From assembly GCA_963712055.1 (NCBI GenBank), contig CAVQGN010000003.1:186001-250000 (forward strand): 64,000 bases of DNA. Direction: 5' to 3'. Source of the DNA: JAHBVL01 sp963712055 (GTDB lineage: Bacteria > Chloroflexota > Chloroflexia > Thermomicrobiales > UBA6265). Below the pieces are notes generated by a model that was given only the letters and a program-made list of their open reading frames with translations, made no database searches and had not been told where the DNA came from. Position 1 is the first letter of the stretch, and the number at the start of each line of letters is the position of its first letter. The position numbers and the translations under genes are program-made. Shown one piece after another: positions 17,765 through 25,788 of this stretch.

Positions 17765-18607
17765 TCAGGAACGGGCTCTAAGCCAGTTCATCGCCGCGTC
17801 GGCCACATCTTCCCACTGTTGCTCGTAGGGCAGACCATGGGGTCGGCCGGGCCAGATTTCGAGGGTTTTGTCTCGACTCGAGATGTCGGCATAGGCGTCG
17901 ATGGACCCTGATGAAAGCGTGACCGGATCAGCCTCGCCATGCTGCAGCAGGATCGGCACGGTAATTTCATGAGCGCGCTCGAGTGCATCGCGACCAGCCC
18001 AATCCATTTCCCGCGCGAGGTTGAGGCGGGTTTTTCCAGTGTAGGCAAAGAGATCGGCTTGCGGTTCTGGCTCGAACGGATCGTCGCTCTCCTCAGGTGG
18101 CGCTTCGAACGGAATGACCGCCAACTCGGGAAACCAGCGCGAAATCCTGACCAGGAGGTTTCGCTTAAGGTCGGACATCTCGATACCCACCACCAGCGCT
18201 GGACTCATCGAGATCACGCCGTCCAGATCATCTGGAGCCAGGAACGCGTGCCGGAACACCAGCAATCCTCCCATCGAATGACCGCAGGAAAAAACCCGGG
18301 CGTCCGGATGCATTGATTTGGCGTAGTGCACAGTCCGCTGGAAATCATCCACCAGATCGTCGAAGCGATCGAGACTCGCGCGGACGCCTTCACTATGGCC
18401 ATGACCGCGATGATCGATGGCGTAGACCGAGAACCCTTGCGCGATCAGAAAGTCGAGAAAATCCTGGTAGGCCACCGCGTAGGACGTGTAGCCGTGGGCA
18501 AACACCACTACCGGCGCGGAGGGATCATCCTGCAACCAGCGCCAACCGGCGATGCGGAGACCGCCGTTTCCGCGAAACGTGAACTCGTCCGCTTTCATCG
18601 CTTCCAT
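17765..18607 (-). CDS. Alpha/beta hydrolase, monoacylglycerol-lipase type
   Basis: A soluble 280-residue serine hydrolase of the lysophospholipase/monoglyceride lipase group. The oxyanion segment is FAHGYTSYAVAYQDF, the nucleophile elbow is CGHSMGG, the acid is in LQHGEADPVT and the catalytic His in WPGRPHGLPYEQ. The region YAIDHRGHGHSEGVR is typical of the family. I start at the ATG at 18607 because GAGAGGGG lies upstream; in-frame codons further out would add an unlikely Arg-rich extension. A cap domain of about 60 residues is seen between strands 6 and 7. The substrate is a small ester, not further defined. Confidence 0.9.
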   Translation of the reverse strand: MEAMKADEFTFRGNGGLRIAGWRWLQDDPSAPVVVFAHGYTSYAVAYQDFLDFLIAQGFSVYAIDHRGHGHSEGVRASLDRFDDLVDDFQRTVHYAKSMHPDARVFSCGHSMGGLLVFRHAFLAPDDLDGVISMSPALVVGIEMSDLKRNLLVRISRWFPELAVIPFEAPPEESDDPFEPEPQADLFAYTGKTRLNLAREMDWAGRDALERAHEITVPILLQHGEADPVTLSSGSIDAYADISSRDKTLEIWPGRPHGLPYEQQWEDVADAAMNWLRARS

Positions 18608-18762
18608 CGGATTTCCCCTCTCGCGCCACCGGCGTCTTTCAGCGATCGATTGTCGCAGAGCCCCTCGAAGCCCCATAGAACGCATGTAGAATGATCGCTG
18701 GCCTAGCCGGGGCGGCTCGTGGTGGCAGTAGCCCGCAAAACACTCATTCAGGAATGGATCTC

Positions 18763-19863
18763 ATGCAACAAACTCCCACCGGACTTGACCAGAAAACCGT
18801 TCTCGAACTCCTGACCCCGGTAATCGACCTCGAACTGGGTCAAGGGATCGTGGAAATGAAAATGGTTAACGTCGTTTCTGTCGATGAGAACGGGTTGCGA
18901 CTGCAAATCGAACTCCTTTCTCCGCTTTCCCCTTCGAAAGCATCGCTTGAAAAGCAGATCCAGACCGCTCTGGCTGGTCACCTGGCTCCGGAGGCCATCA
19001 CCATCGATTGGACCTTCCGTGTCCGCAGCAGTGGCAGTGGACGTTCGGATGCACAGCCAATCAAGGGTGTCAAGAATGCGATCGCGGTGGCCTCTGGCAA
19101 AGGCGGTGTGGGGAAGTCGACCATCGCGGTCAACCTCGCTTGCGCACTGGCAGATGCTGGGGCCAAAGTCGGACTGCTCGATGCCGATGTCTACGGTCCG
19201 AGCATACCGCTGATGATGGGGACCCGCGACAAACCGTTGATGCGCGACCAACGCATCGTCCCACTTGAAGCGCACAACGTGAAGCTCATGAGTGTCGGAT
19301 TCATTCTCGATCCGGAAAAAGCGCTGATCTGGCGCGGACCGCTTGTCGCCCAGCTGATAACGCAGTTCCTGAACGACGTCGATTGGGGTGAACTCGATTA
19401 CCTCATCATCGACATGCCACCTGGAACCGGCGACGTCCAGCTGACCCTGGCCCAGAAGATTCCAATCTCCGGCGCCGTGATTGCGACGACTCCCCAGGAG
19501 GTCGCTCTCGCCGACGCCCTCAAGGGACTGAAGATGTTCGAAGAAGTGAAAACCCCGGTACTCGGTATCGTCGAAAACATGAGCGGGTTTGTTTGCCCCT
19601 CGTGTGGCGAAACTCACGACATCTTTGGCACTGGCGGAGGCAAACGGATCGCCGAAGAAAATGGCGTTGAGCTGCTCGGTCAGATTCCGATCGAACCGAC
19701 CGTTCGGAGCGGCGGCGATACGGGCCGACCGGTGGTGCTGGAGTATCCGGACTCAGCCACAGCCGTCGCGTTCAGGCATGCAGCCGAACGGGTGGCGGGC
19801 CGACTCAGTGCTGACGCGGTCAAAAAACCTCGCAAACCGACCATCATGCTGAAATCGGTGTAG
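18763..19863 (+). CDS. Iron-sulfur cluster carrier protein, Mrp/NBP35 ATPase
   Basis: ATP-dependent carrier of the Mrp/ApbC/Nbp35 family that transfers Fe-S clusters to target proteins. The N-terminal part (about 1-90) is a MIP18/DUF59 domain (TPVIDLELGQGIVEMKMV). The P-loop is a deviant Walker A, ASGKGGVGKSTIAVNLA. DMPPGTGDVQLTLAQ follows, and a C-terminal CPSC motif (FVCPSCGETHDIFGTGGG) binds the shared cluster. The ATG at 18763 has AGGA upstream and gives 366 residues; longer in-frame starts lack support. It is divergent from the hydrolase gene. Confidence 0.94.
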   Translation: MQQTPTGLDQKTVLELLTPVIDLELGQGIVEMKMVNVVSVDENGLRLQIELLSPLSPSKASLEKQIQTALAGHLAPEAITIDWTFRVRSSGSGRSDAQPIKGVKNAIAVASGKGGVGKSTIAVNLACALADAGAKVGLLDADVYGPSIPLMMGTRDKPLMRDQRIVPLEAHNVKLMSVGFILDPEKALIWRGPLVAQLITQFLNDVDWGELDYLIIDMPPGTGDVQLTLAQKIPISGAVIATTPQEVALADALKGLKMFEEVKTPVLGIVENMSGFVCPSCGETHDIFGTGGGKRIAEENGVELLGQIPIEPTVRSGGDTGRPVVLEYPDSATAVAFRHAAERVAGRLSADAVKKPRKPTIMLKSV

Positions 19864-19869
19864 TCGGGC

Positions 19870-20280
19870 TTAGCCGGTTTCGTCCCAGAAAAGACGACGA
19901 AACTCGCCGGTGTCGTAATAACCGACGACGCTCACTATTTTGCCGTTGACGACGCGGAAGACAGCGGCTTGCTCAGACACCAGTTCCTTGCCGAGTCGAT
20001 TGGAGAACTCGCGGAAGACGAACTGCACCGAAGCACGATCGGTCGTTGCGATGATGTCGCTGATTTCCCAATGGGCTTCCGGGTAAGACGAAACAACCAT
20101 CCCGAAATAGGCGACGATTTCATCGGCCGGTCGCACTGGAGCCGCATGGGGCAGAGCTCGGAATGTGGCGTGGTCGGCGAGAGTCGCCATAAGTCGCTGG
20201 GGATCACGGGCATCGATGGCAGCGAAAAACTCGCGCGCGAGGATTTCGGCAATCGCGGTTTCCCGATACGAGCTACTCAC
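19870..20280 (-). CDS. SnoaL/NTF2-like domain protein
   Basis: A 136-residue cone-fold protein of the SnoaL/NTF2-like superfamily. It begins with the usual helix (REFFAAIDARDPQRLMATLA) and the strand DHATFRALPHAAPVRPADEIVAYF, and closes with the beta-sheet pattern ASVQFVFREF, AAVFRVVNGKIVSVVGYYD. No catalytic set can be named. Family members act as isomerases, cyclases or ligand-binding proteins. It is tail to tail with mrp and 14 bases from the next minus-strand gene, so the minus-strand genes 19870-20927 may form one transcript. Confidence 0.8.
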   Translation of the reverse strand: MSSSYRETAIAEILAREFFAAIDARDPQRLMATLADHATFRALPHAAPVRPADEIVAYFGMVVSSYPEAHWEISDIIATTDRASVQFVFREFSNRLGKELVSEQAAVFRVVNGKIVSVVGYYDTGEFRRLFWDETG

Positions 20281-20294
20281 GAGCCGCTTTCACC

Positions 20295-20927
20295 CTACTT
20301 CTCGCGCACTGGAATGAGTTTCAGCAGTTCCTGATAATTGATTTGAGCAACGTGGTTGATGTCCCGGCGGGCGCCTGACTGGTAGAGCGCCATGTCCATG
20401 GCGTACATGCAGTCCATGTCATGGTTGACGAGATACTCAGCGAGCGTCCGGATCTGCCAATCATGTTCGCTGCGGCTCGTTCCGACCCGGGTCCAGGCTG
20501 CGTCGGGTAATGCGCGCAGCAAGCCGCACGTGCTCTGCCGCAACCGACGAAACTCAGCTTGCACAGTAAGCGGAGAACGGTCGAACCCCGGAACCTGACG
20601 CGCTGGATCGAGTCGAAGGTCTGGCAAAGCATCCAGATCAGGGTTGATCTGGTTGGTAATCACGTGCAGCTGCGGGTAGCGGTGCAGTTCCTCATCACGC
20701 ATCTGCTGAAGAATCGACATCACGGATGGTTCTCCGCGGCGTGGACTCCGCTCAAGAGGTACTGGGTCAGTAATCGGCGTCAACCAGCGTGACAGGTGGT
20801 TGAGCGTCATATGTAGACGCAGGATCAGCGAATCGTTGTCGATATCATCGACGGCCAGATCGGCCGCAGATGGTGGTGGTGGGTATTTCGGTTGCACGGT
20901 AGTCACTTCCGCTGTCACTGACATCAT
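20295..20927 (-). CDS. DinB-like helical-bundle protein
   Basis: A 210-residue protein that looks like a divergent DinB/YfiT-type four-helix bundle. A His-containing first helix (ILRLHMTLNHLSRWL) and the closing pair (IRTLAEYLVNHDMDCMYAMD) occupy the positions where metal-ligand histidines are expected. The middle contains LTVQAEFRRLRQSTCGLLRALPDAAWTR, which matches the DinB consensus around the leucine-proline turn. The first 35 residues are proline-rich and disordered-looking. Two more DinB-like and SnoaL-like genes flank it. Function is unknown; DinB proteins often transfer thiols or bind metals. Confidence 0.72.
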   Translation of the reverse strand: MMSVTAEVTTVQPKYPPPPSAADLAVDDIDNDSLILRLHMTLNHLSRWLTPITDPVPLERSPRRGEPSVMSILQQMRDEELHRYPQLHVITNQINPDLDALPDLRLDPARQVPGFDRSPLTVQAEFRRLRQSTCGLLRALPDAAWTRVGTSRSEHDWQIRTLAEYLVNHDMDCMYAMDMALYQSGARRDINHVAQINYQELLKLIPVREK

Positions 20928-20979
20928 CTCGTCATTCTACGATGCTGCGCTGCCCTTGCCATGACCATCATAACGAAAT

Positions 20980-21465
20980 CTACCCGGTCAGGACGTCAGT
21001 TGCCTGCTGCAAATGCTCCCGGTCGTGATCGACAACGTGGTTTTCCATCCAGAGAAGACTGATTGCACCGAAGAGGCTGTGATCGCCGGGGTTGTTCCAG
21101 TTCTCAGCGGGAAGGTTGCGGAGAAAGGCGACATGTTCCGCACGCAGGTCGCGAAACTCCTGCATGACCGTGGCCGGATCTTGCCCTCGATAATCGCGTT
21201 CGATTGGCCAGAGGGCGTCGTCGTAGCCGAGGATGTGCGGATTCTCTTGTTCGACAAATGCGTGAGCTCTTTCGAGATAGATTCGCTCCCAGTCACGGAG
21301 ATGCGGCAGGATTTCGACAATGCCCCAGCCGCCGTCGCTGCCAGGACGGAATCGATCTTCATCCGTAACGTGGCCAGCAAAAACCACTCGCTCCAGTTCG
21401 TCTGGATAGCCTTCCAATTCCTCGATCAGGTGTTCTCGTGACCTAAGTGATTGCTCCACACACAT
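20980..21465 (-). CDS. DinB-family protein
   Basis: A 161-residue DinB/mycothiol-dependent maleylpyruvate isomerase-type four-helix bundle. Three histidines expected to bind a metal are seen: one in VEILPHLRDWERIYLER and two in ENHVVDHDREHLQQA. The turn FLRNLPAENWNNPG is also typical. It is probably a soluble metal-binding enzyme, perhaps thiol-dependent. It lies upstream of the other DinB-like gene on the same strand with a 52-base gap. The two are only distantly alike, so they are not a recent duplication. Confidence 0.85.
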   Translation of the reverse strand: MCVEQSLRSREHLIEELEGYPDELERVVFAGHVTDEDRFRPGSDGGWGIVEILPHLRDWERIYLERAHAFVEQENPHILGYDDALWPIERDYRGQDPATVMQEFRDLRAEHVAFLRNLPAENWNNPGDHSLFGAISLLWMENHVVDHDREHLQQATDVLTG

Positions 21466-21580
21466 CCCCTTGACCCGCGATGACCGCCGCAGCCGTCAGT
21501 CCGCACCGGAACATCGGTACGATGTTCCCGAGCGTGCCAAGGATACAGGATGGAGCGCTCCTCCTCCCGTTTCCGGCTTG

Positions 21581-22000
21581 CTAGGTGAGGATGAGTGTGA
21601 CTTCTCGCATTATTCCGGACTGGAGTTTCCAGACCCTAACATCTGGTTCGGAGGCAGCAAAAGAGACGATAAGCAACAACGCATCAGGGTAGTAGGCTTC
21701 AGCCAGATCGGTCTCAGAAGGCGTTGCCGGCGAACCAGGGTGGCTGTGGACGATAGCGCCAAGCATCAGTCCATCTCTTCGCATCGCCTTGAATGCTGCC
21801 AACACTTCGGCCGGATCCATCGTGTACCGCGTGGTGCTGCGGTCAACATTGGTACCCGGGAAGAACGCTGCTCCGATGCGGTGTTCGTGGTCTTCGGTCG
21901 GAATCGCGAGAAGGCCACACCCTTCAAACGGCAGAGAGTCTCGCAGATGGCGGATAATCTGGTCGAACAGGTCCTGGCTCAGGACCAGCCCACGTGTCAT
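21581..22000 (-). CDS. JAMM/MPN+ domain metallopeptidase
   Basis: Zinc isopeptidase-like protein of the JAB/Mov34 family. The JAMM motif is complete: Glu in LPFEGCGLLAI, then HSHPGSPATPSETD with the two histidines, Ser and Asp. It is about 139 residues from the ATG at 22000. In-frame ATGs at 22057 and 22111 would add an Arg/Ser-rich N-terminus, and none has a good ribosome site, so the start is uncertain. Bacterial family members cleave C-terminal extensions of sulfur-carrier or ubiquitin-like proteins, for example in cysteine or cofactor synthesis. No ubiquitin-like partner is adjacent. Confidence 0.87.
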   Translation of the reverse strand: MTRGLVLSQDLFDQIIRHLRDSLPFEGCGLLAIPTEDHEHRIGAAFFPGTNVDRSTTRYTMDPAEVLAAFKAMRRDGLMLGAIVHSHPGSPATPSETDLAEAYYPDALLLIVSFAASEPDVRVWKLQSGIMREVTLILT

Positions 22001-22105
22001 CGAGGTGAAAGCCCGGCCGGGCGCACTGCTTTCGCTTCGACGAGGTCGAACCGGCATGACCGCTCGTCGTTCATTGCCTCGGCAAGCAGGAGTTGACGAC
22101 ATCCA

Positions 22106-23671
22106 ATGCATTTCATCACCCGGGTCCTTCTCCTGCTGGTATTACTCTCATCTGCAAGCCTCGCTCACCTGCCATTCGCGGCTGCCAGCCAGAACGCGAC
22201 ACCTTTCCAGATTCCGGTCGTCTACGACGCAATACTCGACGATCAGGTTGAGGCCATTTACGCTGCGACAGCGTATGCGCTGCCCACCTATACCGTTTCG
22301 GCAATACTGAATAGCCAGCAGGACGGCACCTATCGCGTCGAAGGGGAACTCGACCTCGAGTTCGTCAATCTGACAGGCAAACCGATCAGCTCGGTGCCGA
22401 TGAGACTGTATCCGAACTACCCCGCGTATATCGACGGCGAGATGACTTTTGATTCAGTCATGGTCGACGGCGCAGCAGTCGATTCGCCCCAGATGACTGA
22501 CCTTACACTCGTCCAGATTCCATTGCCGGAGCCGTTAGCCGCAGGTGGGAGAACGACGATTTCGATCGATTTCGAAACCGTGATCCCGGTTGATCCGCCG
22601 GACACCTACGGCATGTTCGAATTCGATACGATCGGCAATACACTCAGCATGGCCCACTGGTTACCGCTGGTAACCGGCTGGGACAGCGAAAACGGCTGGA
22701 ATCTCGAGCCAGTCGATACTCGTGGTGATCCAGTATTCACCAATGCCGCGCTGTTCGACATTACGCTGGAGGCTTCGAGCGATCTGACATTCGCTACTAG
22801 TGGTAGTGAAATCGAAACGACCGATACCGCGAACTCCACAATCCATCGCTGGGTTTCCGGACCTTCTCGCGATTTCGTGATGATCGCGAGTTCGACCTTT
22901 GCCATGGAAAGCGCAACGGTCAACGGCACAACGGTCCGTTCGTTCTTCGTCGAACGTGATCGGGATTCTGGCATGCAGGTTCTCGATACCGCCGTTGAGT
23001 CGATACGCATCTACAGCCAGTTACTCGGACCCTATCCCTACAAAGAGTTTGATGTTGTCCAGGCGCGGCTCGGTTCCCGCGCCGCCGGTATCGAGTTTCC
23101 GGGTCTGGTCTTCATCGGCGCTGATTTGTATGAACCCGACAACAGCTACCTTGCTTTTACGGTGACCCACGAAGTCGGCCATCAATGGTGGTACAACGTG
23201 GTCGGCAACAACCAGTACCAGCATGCCTTTCTGGATGAAAGCCTGACCAACTATCTCGCGACGGTCTATGTCGAGTTCCGCTACGGTCCAGACGCAGCAC
23301 AATCCGTTATCAATGCGTATCTCAAACGCCCCTACTTCGCCGCGCTGTTCGGATCGACCGGCGATGAAATCGTCGACCAACCTACCGCCGATTTCATCAG
23401 TGACCGGTCCTATGGGCGCATCGTCTACGGCAAAGGGGCTCTCGGATTCCAAGCCATCAGGGCTGCTATCGGCGACGAAGCCTTTTTCACCGGACTGACC
23501 AACTACGCTGCCGCCCAGGCGTTTGATGTCGCTCTGCCCGTTGATCTCCAGACCGCGCTGGAACGGGCCTCCGGCGACGATCTCGGCGAACTCTGGCGCC
23601 ACTGGTTCCTCGCCGCTGAAGGAAACCAGGACTTCACAATCGATGACCTCGAGGAACTGGTCCAGGGATGA
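22106..23671 (+). CDS. Exported M1-family zinc metallopeptidase
   Basis: A 521-residue aminopeptidase-N-like protein. A signal peptide (about 1-28, ending FAAASQ) is followed by the beta-sandwich N-domain. The zinc motif is HEVGHQWW with the third ligand in FLDESLTNYLA, separated by the usual 18 residues. The Gly-rich exopeptidase loop is less clear (AAGIEFPGLVFIG). The protein is shorter than classical PepN, as in bacterial M1 proteins with a reduced C-terminus. Its last bases overlap the start of the following glycosyltransferase gene (ATGA), so they are translationally coupled. Confidence 0.93.
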   Translation: MHFITRVLLLLVLLSSASLAHLPFAAASQNATPFQIPVVYDAILDDQVEAIYAATAYALPTYTVSAILNSQQDGTYRVEGELDLEFVNLTGKPISSVPMRLYPNYPAYIDGEMTFDSVMVDGAAVDSPQMTDLTLVQIPLPEPLAAGGRTTISIDFETVIPVDPPDTYGMFEFDTIGNTLSMAHWLPLVTGWDSENGWNLEPVDTRGDPVFTNAALFDITLEASSDLTFATSGSEIETTDTANSTIHRWVSGPSRDFVMIASSTFAMESATVNGTTVRSFFVERDRDSGMQVLDTAVESIRIYSQLLGPYPYKEFDVVQARLGSRAAGIEFPGLVFIGADLYEPDNSYLAFTVTHEVGHQWWYNVVGNNQYQHAFLDESLTNYLATVYVEFRYGPDAAQSVINAYLKRPYFAALFGSTGDEIVDQPTADFISDRSYGRIVYGKGALGFQAIRAAIGDEAFFTGLTNYAAAQAFDVALPVDLQTALERASGDDLGELWRHWFLAAEGNQDFTIDDLEELVQG

Positions 23672-24828
23672 CCACGTTCTGGCGGACACTGTCATTGCCC
23701 GCCCTTGCATTTGCTCTTGCCACACGGGTGGCATTATTTCTTGCCGTCTGGTTTTCGCTGAGAGTTATTGAGCGACGCGCATTGTACCCAGCTCAAGTAC
23801 CCGACAGCTTTCTTTCCAATCATCCGGCGTTTGATGGTTGGGCGCGTTGGGACTCAGCTCACTACGTTGCCATCGCTCAACTCGGGTACGGCCTACCCAA
23901 TCCGAACCGCGGTGAAGGACTCGGATTCCTGCCCGGCTACCCGCTTCTGATGCGCTACCTGATCGAGATACCCGGAATCGAACCTTCGTCCGGGGCGTTC
24001 GCTGTCGCCGGCATCCTGGTGTCGAATATTCTCTTTCTGGTCGCGGTCGTCATGATGGCGTTCCTCGCCCAACAGTCTTTCGACTCCCGGTCAGCCCTCA
24101 CTGCGACAATGCTCTTCGCCATCGCTCCGTTCTCACTCTTCTATTCAGCCGCCTATTCTGAATCGCTCTTCCTCGTTCTTTGTCTGGGAACGCTCATACT
24201 CGCGAATCGAGGGCAATGGGTTGGCGCTGGAGTAGTCGCCGCGCTCGCCTCAGGAACACGTCTGGCAGGACTCCTGCTCGCCCCAGCGCTGATTTATGGA
24301 GCGTGGAAAGAGGGAGAACGCGGTTGGCGGCTGGTCTGGGCTGGCATCGCGCCGACCATTGGGTTTGCGCTCTGGAGCCTTTTCACCTGGTGGCGGCACG
24401 ACAATCCCCTCGCCTATTTCGACGCCCAGTCGGAATGGGGCGGATGGAATGAGCACGTTCGTTACTATGCAGATCTCGCCCTGCGCGAACCCTCTGCATT
24501 CCTACGCGGTGATCCCCGCAATACGGTGATTCTGCTCAACCTGGTTGTTGCCATTCTCTTCGTGGCTTTCCTGCCAAGAGTCTGGAAGCAGACATCGCCG
24601 AGCGTGGCGATGTTCACCACGCTGATCGTGGTCATTCACTCGATGATGACCTGGGTTTCGCTGGGTCGGTATTTGCTGCCAGCGGTGGGTGTTTATCTCG
24701 TGGCAGGATCGATGCTCAGCAACAACGCCACCGCCAGATTCCCGGTCCGGGAAACGGTTTTCACCGTTCTGGCGATGGCGCTGACGTTCTTGGCGGTTCT
24801 GTTCGCCCACGGATTCTGGATCGTTTAG
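23668..24828 (+). CDS. Integral membrane mannosyltransferase-like protein (PIG-V type)
   Basis: A 386-residue polytopic protein with roughly nine to ten hydrophobic segments. The first extracytoplasmic loop contains FDGWARWDSAHYVAIAQLGYG. Its W-D-S-x-x-Y-x-x-I-A pattern is typical of PIG-V-like GT-C glycosyltransferases, where the Asp acts in catalysis. Such enzymes use a polyprenyl-phosphate sugar to glycosylate a lipid or protein outside the cytoplasm. It is coupled by ATGA overlap to the M1 peptidase gene. With the PimA-like and phosphatidyltransferase genes at 55.6-57.4 kb it may belong to glycolipid synthesis, but that is inference. Confidence 0.85.
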   Translation: MTTFWRTLSLPALAFALATRVALFLAVWFSLRVIERRALYPAQVPDSFLSNHPAFDGWARWDSAHYVAIAQLGYGLPNPNRGEGLGFLPGYPLLMRYLIEIPGIEPSSGAFAVAGILVSNILFLVAVVMMAFLAQQSFDSRSALTATMLFAIAPFSLFYSAAYSESLFLVLCLGTLILANRGQWVGAGVVAALASGTRLAGLLLAPALIYGAWKEGERGWRLVWAGIAPTIGFALWSLFTWWRHDNPLAYFDAQSEWGGWNEHVRYYADLALREPSAFLRGDPRNTVILLNLVVAILFVAFLPRVWKQTSPSVAMFTTLIVVIHSMMTWVSLGRYLLPAVGVYLVAGSMLSNNATARFPVRETVFTVLAMALTFLAVLFAHGFWIV

Positions 24829-24831
24829 GCC

Positions 24832-25614
24832 TTAGGGCGCGTCGATAATCGTGTCGAGTCGCAAACGCAGGTCATCGATGCCAGCGTATTGCACCAGTTC
24901 CCCGTTGATCATCAACGTCGGTGTGCGATTGACCCCGAGCGCGGACCCATCAGCGTAGGAATTGGTGACATCGTCTTCATGCGTGCGATCGTTGAAACAG
25001 GAATTGAATGCATCGGTATCGAGTCCGGCAACCACGGCCATCTCGCGGAGACGGTCATCGGAGTAATACCCTGCATTTTCCGCTCCGTGATTGGCAAAGA
25101 TGGTTTCGTGGTACGGGAAGAATGCGTCCTGGTCCTCCGCACACCATGCCGCTTCTGCAGCTTTGTAGGACTCTGGTCCCAGGAACGGAAAATCGCGATA
25201 CTCGAACGTGATCTTGCCAGTGTTGACGTACTCGTCGATCAGGATGGGTGTCGCCTCACGGGCGAACGCTGCACAGCCTGGTCATTGATAGTCCCCCCAT
25301 TCGACGAATTCAACCTTGGCGGTCGATGAATCGCCGGCAATTCGGCCATTGATCGGTGCGGTGATCGCCGGATCAGTCGCAGCCACGATCGCGGGGAGCG
25401 GATCGTCCTGGTTCCGATCCCGGATCCACAAGCCAAACCCGATCACCACGATACTTAACGCGATCGCCCCGATGATGTACATCAGACGCCGTTTGCGGGC
25501 GTTCGATTCCTCCATCTTGCGCTGCGCTCGCCGCGAGACCTTCGCGGTTTCGTCAGCGGTTTGGGACTTGGCCGTTTTCGCAGCCGTCGATTTCTTGGGT
25601 TTGTTCGAAGACAT
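24832..25614 (-). CDS. DsbA-family thioredoxin-fold protein with in-frame UGA at the redox cysteine (candidate selenoprotein)
   Basis: A membrane-anchored DsbA/DsbG-like oxidoreductase. From the ATG at 25614 come a Lys-rich N-terminus and one membrane helix (residues about 45-64). The strand VEFVEWGDYQ follows, then codon 111 is TGA (25284-25282), and then PGCAAFAREATPIL. Normal members have CPxC here, so UGA stands at the first redox cysteine, giving UPGC. I translated the remainder: the frame is open with a normal fold to 24832. It includes FEYRDFPFLGPESYKAA and GVNRTPTLMING with the cis-Pro. The protein has 260 residues in all, the family length. A SECIS-like hairpin follows at 25250-25267. 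Alternatives are a nonsense mutation of TGC or a sequencing error. Confidence 0.85.
25250..25267 (-). promoter_or_regulatory. SECIS-like stem-loop downstream of the UGA codon
   Basis: On the minus strand, GUUCGCC-CGUGA-GGCGAC forms a stem: five base pairs UCGCC/GGCGA, then a bulged U, then a G-C pair. The five-base loop has G as its second base. The loop begins 21 bases after the UGA. This fits the general description of bacterial SECIS elements, which have a short stem just after the UGA, a small G-containing loop and often a bulged U. It lies within coding sequence as required. The pairing was done by eye, and a random GC-rich region could produce a similar stem. Confidence 0.55.
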
Positions 25615-25686
25615 CCATTGCTCCAGTGTCTGGCGTCGCTAAACCCGTCTCCGGGGTCAAGATCAACCGGAACGCGCAGCACCTTT

Positions 25687-25692
25687 TATAAT
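25687..25692 (+). promoter_or_regulatory. Candidate -10 box TATAAT upstream of rlmN
   Basis: A perfect TATAAT lies 97 bases before the rlmN start codon in the divergent region between rlmN and the DsbA-like gene. The -35 region is not clear. Position and motif only. Confidence 0.35.
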
Positions 25693-25788
25693 CCATTTCA
25701 CGAGAAGAGGTCCGTTCTTCCTTTTCATCCCCGTCACCGACACCCAGTGCCCCTGTGTTGTTCGACTCAATTCGATTGTGGGTTTCTC

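Noticed and set aside
24832..25614. Reading the DsbA-like region as two short genes (25282-25614 and 24832-25041)
   Set aside because: The frame between them is open and completes one DsbA-like domain. Two genes would leave the thioredoxin fold split at its active site.
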